Of a stretch of DNA of 64,000 nt, positions 1 through 11,117 are shown piece after piece. The notes beneath the pieces were generated by a model. It saw only the letters and a program-made list of their open reading frames with translations, ran no database searches and had not been told where the DNA came from. Origin of the DNA: Endocalyx cinctus (taxonomy: Eukaryota > Ascomycota > Sordariomycetes > Amphisphaeriales > Apiosporaceae); assembly GCA_001600455.1 (NCBI GenBank), contig BCKC01000008.1, forward strand, positions 2,267,345 through 2,331,344, given 5' to 3'. The position numbers and the translations under genes were made by a program. Numbering within the stretch: the stretch's first letter is position 1; every line of letters starts with the position of its first letter.

Positions 1-154
1 GGAGCTGATCGACGGGCTTGCGCACGAGTGGGTTCCGCCGCGGGAAGCTCTGGAGAAGATGAGCTCGGTGGAGCCGACGTCGGAATTGGGACGCTTTATC
101 AAGGAGCGAGATATTTACTTGCTCAGCCAGGTTATGAAAGTGTTACATATGTAA
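1..154 (+). CDS. C-terminal fragment of an unidentified protein
   Basis: An open frame enters from the left edge (frame starting at base 2) and ends at a TAA at 152-154, giving the last 50 residues of a protein. The stretch is GC-rich and codon-biased, unlike the AT-rich spacer that follows, which supports real coding sequence. It ends in an amphipathic helix-like segment (RFIKERDIYLLSQVMKVLHM). I do not recognise the family, and the rest of the gene lies outside the window. Confidence 0.6.
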   Translation, partial: ELIDGLAHEWVPPREALEKMSSVEPTSELGRFIKERDIYLLSQVMKVLHM

Positions 155-1475
155 AAGACATCAAATATGTGCTTCTTCATGTCCTGTGCTGGTGATTGGC
201 TTGCTCTGATTATTACTTGACTAAAGCTCAATGTACCTAATTAATCGGTAAGGAGAATGCCTTCTCTTGGAGAGCCAATTTTCTCTTTTATCAGCTATAT
301 AGCTAAGTCAAGGACTAGTCTATGAAGTTATTAATAATACTATTTATTGTCTGTTCCACAGCAATATTTTCCAACTAAATAGTATGTATAGAGTAGACAC
401 GGGCTACTTGTCTGAAAGCTATGAGCATTTTGGGCTTGATGCTTTAATACTATATATATATGTCCAATAATCAAGTTAATAAGCCCGAGATTATGGCTAA
501 TCGATCTGTGATAGGTAAAAACAGTGATCTTATAGAATGTAATTACGTCGTGTTTCGAAAGAACTGATAATTTATTTCGATTGGTTAGATTGGGGCGTAA
601 TAGAAATGAAAGGGAGGATTAGAAAGGGGTATTAAAGAGTATAAGAGTGTAGTGTACTTATGAAGTATCTCCATCATCGGAGCCGAGCATTAAATCTGTG
701 AGGTTTATTCATGACGCCAGATGGACCAATCCAAAAGCAGAACCCTTAACAGAGACACATATATTTCAGATTTTGAATGAAATCGGTGAAATGTACCCTC
801 CTCACTGAAAGAATATGAGGTCAAAAAATGTCTCTCGTTAAGAACTCTGACTATCTTGAGCTTACGCGTCACCTATTTTTGTTTCATCGCTATTAGAACA
901 CCGGATTTTCCAGCTCCGTAACTCAGACACTCCCTCAAGAAGTAACGGTGATTCTATATCCTACTTAAACCCCAACACCGAAGTCCGATGAGCGAGGTTC
1001 TTTTTCACTGTAATGACTAGTCAGAACCATATCCGCCGTAAGTTTGACTCCGTGGTCATCTGGCCAAGCGAGGGGGACAGATCACCCCGAACTGAATGAA
1101 ATCCTATCTAACTACTGCACCAACACTGAAAGATGAGCTTTATTAAGAACCTATTGTGAGGCTTTACGGAGGTTGCATCCAAGATGGAATGGCTGGCGTC
1201 AGCATTATAGTAGAAATCAACATTATTAATTACTAGATGGTAATAGTTTTCTTCAATGTAAGCAGGACTGTCGTTATGATAATTATTCCCGTAGACGACT
1301 ACACTGAATATGTGCTGCCCCATTCTGTGTATATATCCTCATCATAATACGATCATTGTGATTGTCAGATTACCCTCTCCAAAAAAAGTGCTCTCGAGGA
1401 TCTAGATGCACTTTCGAAGTATCGTGGGCGTACAATTTGTCGATTCACCTATAAATCTCAGAGGTAGTAGATGAC
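155..1475. other. AT-rich intergenic spacer
   Basis: This stretch lies between the partial gene and the GNAT-like gene. It is AT-rich, and its ORFs are short and without recognisable motifs. I see no RNA gene or repeat array in it. The last 100 bases presumably contain the promoter and leader of the next gene. Confidence 0.6.
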
Positions 1476-2381
1476 ATGGCATGTGAACTGGTGACCGAGA
1501 CCTATGGAGTTCAACTACCAGCGCGCTATGAGATTCGCAGATTGGGTGCAGATGTAGGACCATGGGTGAAGGCGATGGGCTCATACTCGTCTCTTTACCA
1601 ATCAACGCTATGGGGACCGCTATACAAGAACCGTCATATGGTAAAGAGATTGCTTGAACGCTTCAAGAGCCCAACGCACTACCTGCATCTCATCGAGAAC
1701 GGGTTGGGGTACGGCATCTTCGATAAAGAATACCAGTTCAAAAGACCCGAGTCCGCCGCGACCGGCGGCGCCGTTTACTGGGACGAGATCGACCCCGAAG
1801 ATCCCGACATCGAAGAGGCAGGGGTGCAGGCCCTGCTGGACGCTTTAGACTTCCCGCTCGTCAGCGTAGCCCTGTCGATGGACGCGGCGGACCCCTCGCC
1901 GCCCAACATGTTATCGGACATGACCAAGTTCATACCGGAGTTCGGCCCCTTCATGGCGAAAGCGGGATCGCTTCGACCGGGAGAAGCCATGTTTGACTTA
2001 GGTCCAGAGGGTGCGTTTGAGAAGAATATGAGGCGGAAGATGCGTGGCGAGGTGCTTGCGAGGGCCGGGACTTTCACGCGGATAGGCTGGACCGGCCGTG
2101 GGCTTATGACGGCCCTTTCACGCTTCGTCATGCACGATGCGCATGCGAGAGGCTTCAAGACGATTCAGATGACCTCGTATAGCGAGTCGGTGTGTCGGGT
2201 TTGGACCGACCCGCCGACACCATATCGGGCGGTTGTTGATGGAGAGTTCAACCCGCGAGAATACGGAGTAGATTTTGAAGGTGCGAAGAGGAAGCCATAT
2301 AAAGATGCCCTGACATCTCGTTGCGCATCAATCACGGTCTTTTTGGACCGATTACCTACCTTAATACTTGAGGATATGTAA
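1476..2381 (+). CDS. GNAT-like (acyl-CoA N-acyltransferase fold) fungal protein
   Basis: This is an uninterrupted 301-residue frame starting at ATG 1476. The N-terminal half matches my memory of a fungal family annotated as GNAT-like, with a run of the type FDKEYQFKRPESAATGG (about residues 82-98) followed by an acidic linker. The C-terminal half carries a segment resembling GNAT motif A and the helix after it: W-T-G-R-G-L-M then SRFVMHDAHARGFKTIQMTS (about residues 205-235). It is followed by a conserved-looking VWTDPPTPYRAVV. The pyrophosphate-binding loop is reduced to TGRG rather than the fuller Q/RxxGxG/A, so acetyl-CoA binding is not assured. The substrate is unknown. It lies 5' of APC5 in the same orientation, about 520 bp away. 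Family assignment is inferred from motifs only. Confidence 0.6.
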   Translation: MACELVTETYGVQLPARYEIRRLGADVGPWVKAMGSYSSLYQSTLWGPLYKNRHMVKRLLERFKSPTHYLHLIENGLGYGIFDKEYQFKRPESAATGGAVYWDEIDPEDPDIEEAGVQALLDALDFPLVSVALSMDAADPSPPNMLSDMTKFIPEFGPFMAKAGSLRPGEAMFDLGPEGAFEKNMRRKMRGEVLARAGTFTRIGWTGRGLMTALSRFVMHDAHARGFKTIQMTSYSESVCRVWTDPPTPYRAVVDGEFNPREYGVDFEGAKRKPYKDALTSRCASITVFLDRLPTLILEDM

Positions 2382-2899
2382 ATTCTGTCGCTGGATACTA
2401 GACGCCTTTCTCATCCAATACAGTTTATATATTGATATTTGAATTAAAGGGTCTAAATAAATCGAGAACAAATAATTGCATTAACTAGTCCGGAGTAAAC
2501 CGCTTTAACAGATTTATGCATATATATAGTATAGTGGGGTGAAGGAGCTTAGTACCTGAAAATGGATGAAGCACGTAAACTTTGAAATGACGGTGATGAT
2601 AACTACAGACGCCTGAAAGAAGCAACGACGGAATATAATCCCACCTCATATCGGTATCCAAATATTTGATTTGAGAAGCGCCGCACTATAATATCAGAAT
2701 AAAGAACCGCTTCTTTGGCAAGGGCTATTATCTGTGAAGGGATTTCGGACAATTCCTCGCCTTTCAGCGACTTCGCGTCGAGAAAAAAAAAACAAAACAA
2801 AAAACAAAGTTCAAGTGGATAGAGAAATGTGCAATCTACAATAATACCGAGATGTGATACAAGTTCAAGCACCACTCAATTCTGTGATGTAGACTTGCA
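2382..2899. other. Intergenic spacer before APC5
   Basis: A non-coding AT-rich interval holding the 3' end of the GNAT-like gene and the 5' region of APC5. An A-rich run lies near 2786-2808, and a CT/GA-poor stretch precedes the start codon. No gene is seen on either strand. Confidence 0.6.
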
Positions 2900-5248
2900 A
2901 TGTCTCGGTTTTTAAACCCGGCCAAGATTGGCCTTCTAGCCCTTATTGAATTATATACAAGCAAAACTGTACCTACTACATCTATCGTGGACATACTCTC
3001 TTTCATCACATCTCATCTAATCGACAATTATGGTTCTGGTCCGGAAAAAGGTGGCGATAATCAATGGCGTCGCGCCGAATCATCTGTCAGTCTTGTCATA
3101 TCCATAGGAGACTTTGAAAAAGTCTTGACCCCACACACCGCGGCCTCTGGCATGCCCGGTCGAAATTTATGGTACGTGTTCGTCGAGAAGCTATGGAAAA
3201 TTAATTCCTTGGACGAATTGCATAAATTCTTTCAACACTGCGGTGATTTACTGGCCAAGACGAAAGAGGAGCTTCATCGAAATGCCGAGATGGGAATCCC
3301 ACCACCTGGTCCAGAGGCCATCCTTCTTTCCCGTTATTCACCATTCGGCGCCTTCGTCCGACGGTCGCAGCTCGAATTCACAAGGCTACGTTTTCAGGAT
3401 TCCTTGGAATTGTGGAAGGACTTCGTCAAGTATCGCCAGACCACGGCACCCTACTACCGCAAGAAGAACCCCTCCTTCCAAAGACACAGCTTTGATAATG
3501 TTCTTCTAAAAGGCGAAAGTGATTGGCGCCAAGGTGTTGAAGGGATAGCATCTGTAGCATACGGTGACATGCTTAGGGATGATCCTAATTCCACCTTACC
3601 GGTCAGCACCGATGATATAGAGAAACTTCTGGAGTTTCAAATCGAACAAATGCAGAGATACGGCAATCGAATTCCTCTAGAGATATGCCATCAATTTCAT
3701 GATCTATTGAACGACAGTTTCATGATACCTAGCTTATCGCACTATTTGAGTTACCTCGATGCTTGGAGAGCAGGTGATTTTTCAACCTCGTTTGATTATT
3801 TACATCGGTACTTCGACTATACTATGCAGAACCGAGACAGATCATTTTACCAGTACGCTTTGATGAATCTCGCCGTGTTACAAGCTGATTTCGGCTGCTA
3901 CAAGGAAGCGATTGCTGCAATGCTGGAAACTGTATCGACCGCACGAGAGAACAGAGATATGACCTGCTTGAATTTTGCGCTCAATTGGCTGTTCCACTTT
4001 GGACGAGCTCACCCTGAAATCACAAAGGACTTGGAATCTAACAGCATGTTGGGAACGGGAAAGGAGTCTTTAGATTTTCTCCGAAGCAAGGCGAAAGAAA
4101 CGGGCATGTGGTCGTTATGGAGTTCTGCGCTACTGAGCGAGGCTAAATTGTGCCTGTCAAATGGTCAAAGTATTGCTACTGCTCTGGAACACTTGGTGAG
4201 GAGCTCCCAGATCTTGGTCGAACATAATATGAAGAATATGATCGGCTCTCAGCTGTCGATCAACATAGCATTGTGGGACAGACTTGGGATATCGTACCTT
4301 TCATCCACAACTTGCGAGGTATTCCTTCAGTGCTACGCACGCCATTCTATTTTTGACGACGAACTTAAAGTGATGTGTCGCCAGTCGTCAATGCTCACCC
4401 TTAAGGGTAAATACGATGAGGCCCTCGAGCGGTTAGAGAACATGGATGCTAATTCTCTCCGCGCCTGGAAACCAAGTCAATATTGGCACAAATTCCGCGG
4501 CATAATTAAGCTGAGGAGAGATCTACATCGGAATAATCTTGACGGCGCCGAGCTACTTCTTTCGCAGCTCTTACAATCCAAGACGGAAGACCTCGAGCCC
4601 GACCTCTCGTTTGTCGTGGATAATCTGCACATAGATTGTCTTATACGAAGAGGAAATCTAGAGCAAGCCTTCGAGAAAGTGGAGAAGATGGTTTCGGAGC
4701 TTCGGGACGAGAACAAGGACATCGCTCTTCGGGTGAGGCTCCTCCTGCTCAAAGCCGAGCTTCTCGACCGATGCGGTCGTCCCCAGAAAGGGTTCACCAT
4801 CGCCGTGCGAGCGGCCAACGTAGCCTGGCGCGCGCGGCTGATCCCGTACCTCTGGCCGGCGATCGGGACCATCGCGAACATCCTGACGTCGCTAGGCGAG
4901 TTCGAGCCGGCCGCGCAGCTGCTGCTCGCGATCCTGCCGCGCAGCCTCGAGTGCGAGAACGCCGGCATGACGGCGAGGCTGTACGCGCACCTCGGGAACG
5001 CGAACGTCGGGTTGGCCGGCAAGATGCCGCCCAAGTCGAATAAGCGGCGCGAGTACCTCACCAAAGGAGTCGAGGCTATCGAGGAGGCTTTTAACCACTA
5101 CTCCGCCATCGAGGACGTCGGTAAGCAGTGCGAGATGATGGCTAAGAAGGCGACCATCATGAAGGTTTTGGGCGATAACGTACTCGCTAATGACTACGCG
5201 GCCGCGTACCTGGCACTGCGCAATGATGCGGCTCAGATGAAGATATGA
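2900..5248 (+). CDS. APC5: Anaphase-promoting complex subunit 5 (APC5)
   Basis: A single-exon, 782-residue protein starting at ATG 2900, the usual size for filamentous fungal APC5. The N-terminus (MSRFLNPAKIGLLALIELYT) is typical of the family. The C-terminal two thirds is built from repeated helical pairs of TPR type, for example around residues 300-345 (YALMNLAVLQADFGCYKEAI), 495-515 (LKGKYDEALERLENM) and 660-690. APC5 is a scaffold subunit of the APC/C ubiquitin ligase platform that drives anaphase and mitotic exit in the nucleus. Codon use becomes markedly GC-rich after about base 4550. APC5 commonly lies near SLA2 beside the MAT locus of Pezizomycotina, which fits the neighbours here. 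It is convergent with the CIA30 gene. Confidence 0.9.
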   Translation: MSRFLNPAKIGLLALIELYTSKTVPTTSIVDILSFITSHLIDNYGSGPEKGGDNQWRRAESSVSLVISIGDFEKVLTPHTAASGMPGRNLWYVFVEKLWKINSLDELHKFFQHCGDLLAKTKEELHRNAEMGIPPPGPEAILLSRYSPFGAFVRRSQLEFTRLRFQDSLELWKDFVKYRQTTAPYYRKKNPSFQRHSFDNVLLKGESDWRQGVEGIASVAYGDMLRDDPNSTLPVSTDDIEKLLEFQIEQMQRYGNRIPLEICHQFHDLLNDSFMIPSLSHYLSYLDAWRAGDFSTSFDYLHRYFDYTMQNRDRSFYQYALMNLAVLQADFGCYKEAIAAMLETVSTARENRDMTCLNFALNWLFHFGRAHPEITKDLESNSMLGTGKESLDFLRSKAKETGMWSLWSSALLSEAKLCLSNGQSIATALEHLVRSSQILVEHNMKNMIGSQLSINIALWDRLGISYLSSTTCEVFLQCYARHSIFDDELKVMCRQSSMLTLKGKYDEALERLENMDANSLRAWKPSQYWHKFRGIIKLRRDLHRNNLDGAELLLSQLLQSKTEDLEPDLSFVVDNLHIDCLIRRGNLEQAFEKVEKMVSELRDENKDIALRVRLLLLKAELLDRCGRPQKGFTIAVRAANVAWRARLIPYLWPAIGTIANILTSLGEFEPAAQLLLAILPRSLECENAGMTARLYAHLGNANVGLAGKMPPKSNKRREYLTKGVEAIEEAFNHYSAIEDVGKQCEMMAKKATIMKVLGDNVLANDYAAAYLALRNDAAQMKI

Positions 5249-5782
5249 CTAGACTAAATAGATGTGCATGTGTCCTAGGAGTCTTGTAGTAGATGTTAGC
5301 TTGAATGAAGAAATATGCCATAATAGTATAGTCACGCATTCGGGTATTGAAAAGATTATAAGTGGACACAAAATACTGTTATGGAAGAGAGATATATTCA
5401 TCAATTGACATCGTATCTGAAGCATTGTGACATTTTTATTATATACAGTTGATGGTGTTTTACATCGTGTGTCAATATGCATTATATCTGTGAAGCCAAT
5501 CCATTTCAAGGACATATTGTTAATTTTGTCTTGATGATCATGGCGCTAAGTCCATCTCCATTTCCAGGTGGAACGGCCTTAATATGATGGTTATAGTTTT
5601 GAGTGATTGATCCGCAAGCCGTGCTGCATCTTGTGTATTAGGGATGATGACGCCTCTAAAACACTGTAGGTATTCGTTCATGTAATATGTGATATCTGAT
5701 AATGTAGGGTTTCCTGTCGTGTCGCCTAATATCACCAACCAATCCCCCGAGGTTGTTGGTAATCGAGGAGAGGTTTCCATTA
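5249..5782. other. Convergent 3' intergenic region (APC5 / CIA30)
   Basis: This spacer separates the stop codon of APC5 from the stop codon of the minus-strand CIA30 gene. It is AT-rich and must contain both 3' UTRs and poly(A) signals. No further gene is supported. Confidence 0.6.
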
Positions 5783-6675
5783 TCATGTCTCTTTCCAACT
5801 TATCTGCTCGCCATGTTTACCACGCAGCTGACCCTTTGCAGACGCAAGATCGACGACCGGGTGCTGCGGGCCGGGCTCGGCCTCGGTCGGATCGTTGGTT
5901 GCCCACATGCGCTCGATGCACATCTCGAAGGGGCCGGGGACGCGATCAGTCAAGCCGATGCCGATGGACTTGACTTTTTGCCTAAGTATCTCGGTCTGCG
6001 GCTCGACGACGAAGCCGTGGTTCGTCCGGACGAAGTCGTTCCACTTGATCAGGATGGTCTCCCACTCGCCGGGACGTTTGACGAACAGCCTATGCTGGTG
6101 CAGATCCGACGGCACGATCGACTGGGTCTGGATGTTGACGAAGTAGCTCCTGCCGTCCGATTTCACCCTTAACGCGAGGAAAGCGTACATGTCGATATCC
6201 CAGAGCTTCTGCCCGAATATCGTCGGGAGCCGATCGAGGGTCCGCCACGCGGCGAAGCCGGATCGCTTGATGTCGGGCTTGTTCGGCGGTAGGTCCGTCG
6301 AGATGGTCCCGTGGAAGCGCGCGTATCCGTTGGGGGTGTCGCTTTTGTTGTCGCCGGATGTGGATGGGGGTATCCATTCGAACGAGGCTTTGGAGAACCC
6401 GCCTATGTCGACGTCGCACATGACTCTGCATTCGTCGAGGGAATCGGGCTTGTCGAAGCTGTGGAGAGGTAATGGACCCGAAGGACCTTTGATACCCTCT
6501 AGGTTGAATGCTGTGGAGGGGGTTTTCCAATGTTAGTGTAAGGTATTTTATATTGTGTCGCAAGATGTTTTCTTCAGCTGGCGCAATACATACCTATAGA
6601 AGAGAGGCGCTTGAACTCGTCAAGACTACGGCCCCAGAAGCCTTGCCTCTTTAAACAAGCTGTGGTAGGATACAT
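5783..6675 (-). CDS. CIA30: CIA30-domain protein, complex I assembly factor (NDUFAF1-like)
   Basis: Two exons give 269 residues: exon 1 6675-6594 (27 codons plus 1 nt), intron 6593-6511 (83 bp, donor GTATGT, acceptor CACAG) and exon 2 6510-5783. The joined frame reads through the junction without a stop. The core contains the CIA30 hallmarks: an FSKASF beta-strand start, a YARFHGTIS strand, then GFAAWRTLD, LWDIDMYAFLALRVKSDGRSY and WETILIKWNDF. In mitochondria the family chaperones an early membrane-arm intermediate of NADH:ubiquinone oxidoreductase. CIA30 is often found next to APC5 and SLA2 at MAT loci. No clear presequence is visible beyond the basic N-terminus (residues 9-24). Confidence 0.88.
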
Positions 6676-7593
6676 GCTGGATCACGATAGGAAGCGGGAA
6701 CACGAGAGAGGAAAGAAAGAAATATTTGCAACTGGGGGAATTCTTCAGAGCCAAAATGGCTCAGAATTCAATGCTTGACATGAGCAATTCGTATTGCGCT
6801 CTTGTAAGAATGGATCGAGTTTCTTCCTTTTCGGCTTTCTATCGTCTATATCTTCTTTTTGTTATAGCAGCTAGATCGATGATGTTTTTAGAAGTAACTA
6901 AAATCACCAATTCAATCGCCTACGTATAAGCTTTCTCTAAAAGAGCTACCTGCTAGGTACAATGCCAAGAGCGTAATTCTGAGGTTATCACTTTATCGAT
7001 TATCACAGAAATTCACATAAACTGACAGGCCGACATAATTATTTATCCAACTGCCAGGTCTATCAGTTTATCAGCCTATCAGCTTATCGTATACTATGTA
7101 CATACATACTATATGTATACTGTAAGAGCAAACAATCAGGTAGGTGGTCTAAGCGTTCCGAACGTTCTAGTAACAGTCGGTTTATGGGGGGGCCTTGGGG
7201 GATAACACCCCTGAATTGGTTGGTTCTAGCCTTCTAGGGACTTAGTTTAATGTACTGTTGGGTATTGAAGGTGCCTATTGCCAAGGCTAATAAGCCCCAT
7301 CCACTTGCGTCAACCACCCTCAGGCATCATTAGAAGCTTAAAGTGCAAAGTTATTATAAACTTTTGACATATTGTCACCAAATTCAGGCAACTCAATTCT
7401 TTTCGTGGTATATATCTAACCCTTCTTTTGGGTCATTCTTGACTTTTATTCTTTACTCTTGCTGAAACTGCGATCCAGCCAAATGCGCTGTCACTGAGCA
7501 GCGACAGCTTAAACCGTAGCCTACGTCGGCTTATATTGCAACTTGCGTCATTGTCAGTTATATACGTCTCGGTCGTGATACTGTTTGCCCATC
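6676..7593. other. Divergent promoter region of CIA30 and SLA2
   Basis: These 0.9 kb separate the start codons of CIA30 (-) and SLA2 (+). An 8-bp motif TATCAGYY occurs three times in tandem at 7061-7084. No coding sequence is supported. A bidirectional regulatory region is inferred from the head-to-head arrangement. Confidence 0.5.
7061..7088. repeat. Short tandem repeat, 8-bp unit TATCAGYY x3
   Basis: Three direct copies (TATCAGTT, TATCAGCC, TATCAGCT) run from 7061 to 7084, followed by a partial TATC. They lie in the divergent CIA30/SLA2 intergenic region. TATC is the reverse complement of a GATA core, so a cluster of GATA-factor sites is possible. Confidence 0.5.
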
Positions 7594-10500
7594 ATGGCTA
7601 CTATTCGTAGTCTTGATCATTCAAAGTTCGTAATCTGCACCTTTTCAATTCCTTCCCTCCCTAGTATCCGGTGTTTTGTTTTATATGTATTGAAACTTTT
7701 ATCTTGTACCGTATGTTGATGGTCCATATGGCTCATCACCAAAATCGGGCTGCTGTACGCGGTACCTACATTTATCCAAACTATCCTAACATTACCACTA
7801 GATCCGAAGCTGAGCTCGCCATAAACATACGAAAAGCCACCAATACCGACGAGACTGCCCCGAAGCGAAAACATGTTCGTAGCGCCATCGTCTATACATG
7901 GGATCACAAATCATCCCAGTCCTTCTGGGCTGGGATGAAAGTGTACGTGGATATTGATTATGTTTATCCATAGATCCAGGGATGGAAAACTAATCCACAT
8001 ATTTATATGTATAGGCAACCTATTCTTGCCGATGAGGTTCAGACCTTTAAGGCGTTGATCACCATCCACCGAGTCTTGCAGGAAGGTCACCCTTCAGTTC
8101 TTAGAGAAGCAATGGCGAATAGAAACTGGATTGATAGTTTGAATCGAGGTCTTGCTGGGGAAGGTGTTCGCGGTTATGGTCCTCTAATTCGAGAATACGT
8201 TTACTTCCTACTCGCGAAACTATCTTTCCACCAACAACACCCAGAGTTCAACGGAACCTTCGAATACGAGGAGTACATCAGCTTGAAAGCCATTAATGAC
8301 CCCAACGAGGGCTACGAGACTATCACCGACTTGATGTCCCTCCAAGACAAGATCGAGCAGTTTCAGAAACTGATCTTCTCCCATTTTAGAAACGTTGGTA
8401 ACAATGAATGCCGGATCTCAGCTATTGTCCCCCTCGTCCAAGAAAGTTACGGTATCTATAAATTTATCACTAGCATGCTACGAGCGATGCATTCTAGTAA
8501 GTGAACCTGCCTTGTTTGATGGCTTTACCACTCTGCTAACTGATACCTGTAGTAACTGGTGACGATGATGCGCTTGAGCCTCTAAGAGAACGTTATAACG
8601 CACAGCATTATCGATTGGTCAAGTTCTATTATGAGTGTTCAAACCTACGATACTTGACCAGCTTAATTACTATCCCGAAGCTACCTCACGACCCGCCTAG
8701 TCTGTTAGGCGAGGATGAAAACACACCCGCCCTACCTGCCCGACCGAAACAAGAGATTGAGCGCCAGCCAACCCCTGTTGTCGAGCCGAAAACTGAAGAG
8801 CCTGATCAGATTGCCGAGTTCTGGCAGGGCGAAATTGAAAGACAGAATAGAGAATACGAAGAACAGCAGAGGGTTTTCCAACAGCGCCAGCAGGCCGCTC
8901 TCCAAGCGCAGCAAGAAGCTCAGTTGCAGGCTCAGCGAGACTTTGAAGAGCAACAGAGGCTCCTTGCCGAGCAACAGCGACGTGAACAGGAAGCTCTTCT
9001 AAGCCAGCAATACCAAATGCAGACCCAAGGAAGACTTGCTGAGTTGGAACAAGAGAACTTGAACGCGAGGGCACAATACGAGCGCGATCAGCTGATGCTG
9101 CAACAATACGATCAACGAGTTAAGGCTCTTGAAGGCGAACTGGCTCAGATCCAAAGTAGCTATGGCCAGCAGATCACTAGCAAGGACGACCAGATTCGCA
9201 CTCTCCAGGAACGAGTCGACACATGGCGGACTAAATACGAAGCTCTGGCTAAGCTTTACTCGCAATTACGTCAAGAGCACATAGATCTCCTGCAAAAGTT
9301 CAAATCAGTCCAACTCAAGGCAGCATCGGCCCAAGAAGCCATCGACAGACGAGAGAAACTCGAGCGTGAGATCAAGACCAAGAATTTGGAACTGGCAGAT
9401 ATGATACGAGAACGAGACCGGGCGCTTCACGATAAAGACCGGCTTACGGGTAGCAACAAGGACGAGCTTGAGAAGCTGAAGCGAGAATTACGTATGGCGA
9501 ACGACCGTGCTGATAATCTCGAGCGAAGCAAAGGCAATGAGTTGTCGTCCATGCTTGCTAAATACAACCGAGAGATGGCAGATCTCGAAGAGGCTCTCCG
9601 TACCAAATCCCGCGCGTTAGATGACGCGCATTCCAAACTCAGGGATGGTAGCTCAGATCTTGAGCAGCTGCTGCGCGACAAGGAGGAGGAACTCGAAGTG
9701 TATAAGGCTGGCATGGATCAGACCTTGCTCGAGCTGAACGAGCTTAAACTCAACCAAGGAGATACGGATAACGTTATCGATGGCCAGATCGATGCTCTCA
9801 TTATGGCCAATCTCGATAAAATCAACGAAATCATCGATTCTGTTCTCTTAGCAGGTGTCTCTCGCGTGGATGACGCTTTATACGAATTGGATTCGACTAT
9901 GCAAGCTGGTAACCAAAATGCGTCTCCAGCCTACGTATTGTCACAAATCGAAAAAGCAACGGCAAGTGCTATGGAATTTGCCACAGCCTTCAATAACTTC
10001 ATTGCGGATGGACCAAACAGCACACATTCGGATCTTATTAAAGCCGTCAACGTGTTTGCCGGAGCTGTTGCAGACGTGTGCAGCAACACGAAAGGTCTCA
10101 CTCGCCTCGCTACGGACGAGAAGAAGAGCGACCAGCTCATGAATGGCGTGCGTAATGCTGCTCAGTTCACTGTGAAATTCTTCCGTGGACTTCTCAGCTT
10201 CCGTCTCGACGGTATGGACCCAATTCAAAAGACCGATGTTGTAATCAACTGCAACAATGATGTTCAGATGAACCTTCACAAGCTCAACAAGATGGTTGAA
10301 GCATTTGCTCCTGGTTTCGGCCGCCTTGCTAATAATAAGGGCGATCTGGGCGACTTGGTCGACAGCGAATTGAGCAAAGCAGCAGATGCTATTGCGGCAG
10401 CCGCAGCGCGCCTTGCGAAATTGAAGAACAAACCCCGAGATGGTTACTCGACTTACGAACTCAAAGTTAATGATACTATCTTAGACGCTGCTCAAGCTAT

Positions 10501-11117
10501 CACCGACGCGATCACCCGATTGATTAAGGCTGCGACGGTGACACAGCAGGAAATCGTACAGGCCGGTCGAGGATCGTCTTCTAGGACTGCTTTCTACAAA
10601 AAGAACAACCGGTGGACCGAAGGTCTTATTTCGGCCGCCAAGGCTGTCGCTTCTTCTACCAATACGTTGATCGAGACCGCAGATGGTGTGCTCTCTCAAC
10701 GTGCCAGTCCTGAACAGCTTATCGTTGCGTCCAATGACGTTGCCGCCTCTACAGCCCAACTCGTCGCTGCTAGCCGTGTGAAGGCTGGATTTATGAGCAA
10801 GAGCCAAGAGAACCTCGAACAGGCTAGCAAGGCTGTAGGTGCTGCCTGCAGGTCACTCGTTAGACAGGTTCAGGCTATGATCAAGGAGCGAAGCGACGAA
10901 GAGGATGCGGTGGATTACTCTCAACTTGGCGCGTATGAGTTTAAGGTCAGAGAAATGGAGCAACAGGTAAGTCGCGCCGCCCAATACTACTTCATTGCTG
11001 CGGCAAATACTAACTCTATTAATAATACAGGTGGAAATATTGAAACTCGAAAATGCGCTATCTTCGGCCAGAAAAAGGTTGGGAGAAATGCGCAAGATCT
11101 CATACCAAGAAGAATAA
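7594..11117 (+). CDS. SLA2: Sla2/End4 (HIP1R-type) endocytic actin adaptor
   Basis: Exons 2-5 are clear: 7802-7942, 8015-8496, 8553-10966 and 11031-11117, with good GTACGT/GTAAGT donors and TAG/CAG acceptors. They encode about 1041 residues. Exon 1 probably starts at ATG 7594, but its donor is unresolved because exon 2 needs an incoming phase of two bases. Domains in order: an ANTH domain (NIRKATN, YTWDHKSSQSFWAGMKVQPI, GYGPLIREYV) that binds PI(4,5)P2; a long Gln/Glu-rich coiled coil (about bases 8820-9770) for dimerisation; and an I/LWEQ (THATCH) actin-binding module at the C-terminus (about 10150-11117, ending in an RKRLGEMRKISYQEE tail). Sla2 links clathrin-coated pits to cortical actin. 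It is the classic right-hand marker of MAT loci in many ascomycetes. Confidence 0.92.

Noticed and set aside
4477..5064. Long minus-strand frame (195 aa) and plus-strand frame 4636-5043 within APC5
   Set aside because: They lie in the GC-rich 3' half of APC5, where all frames open up. Arg/Ser-rich composition without motifs marks them as shadows.
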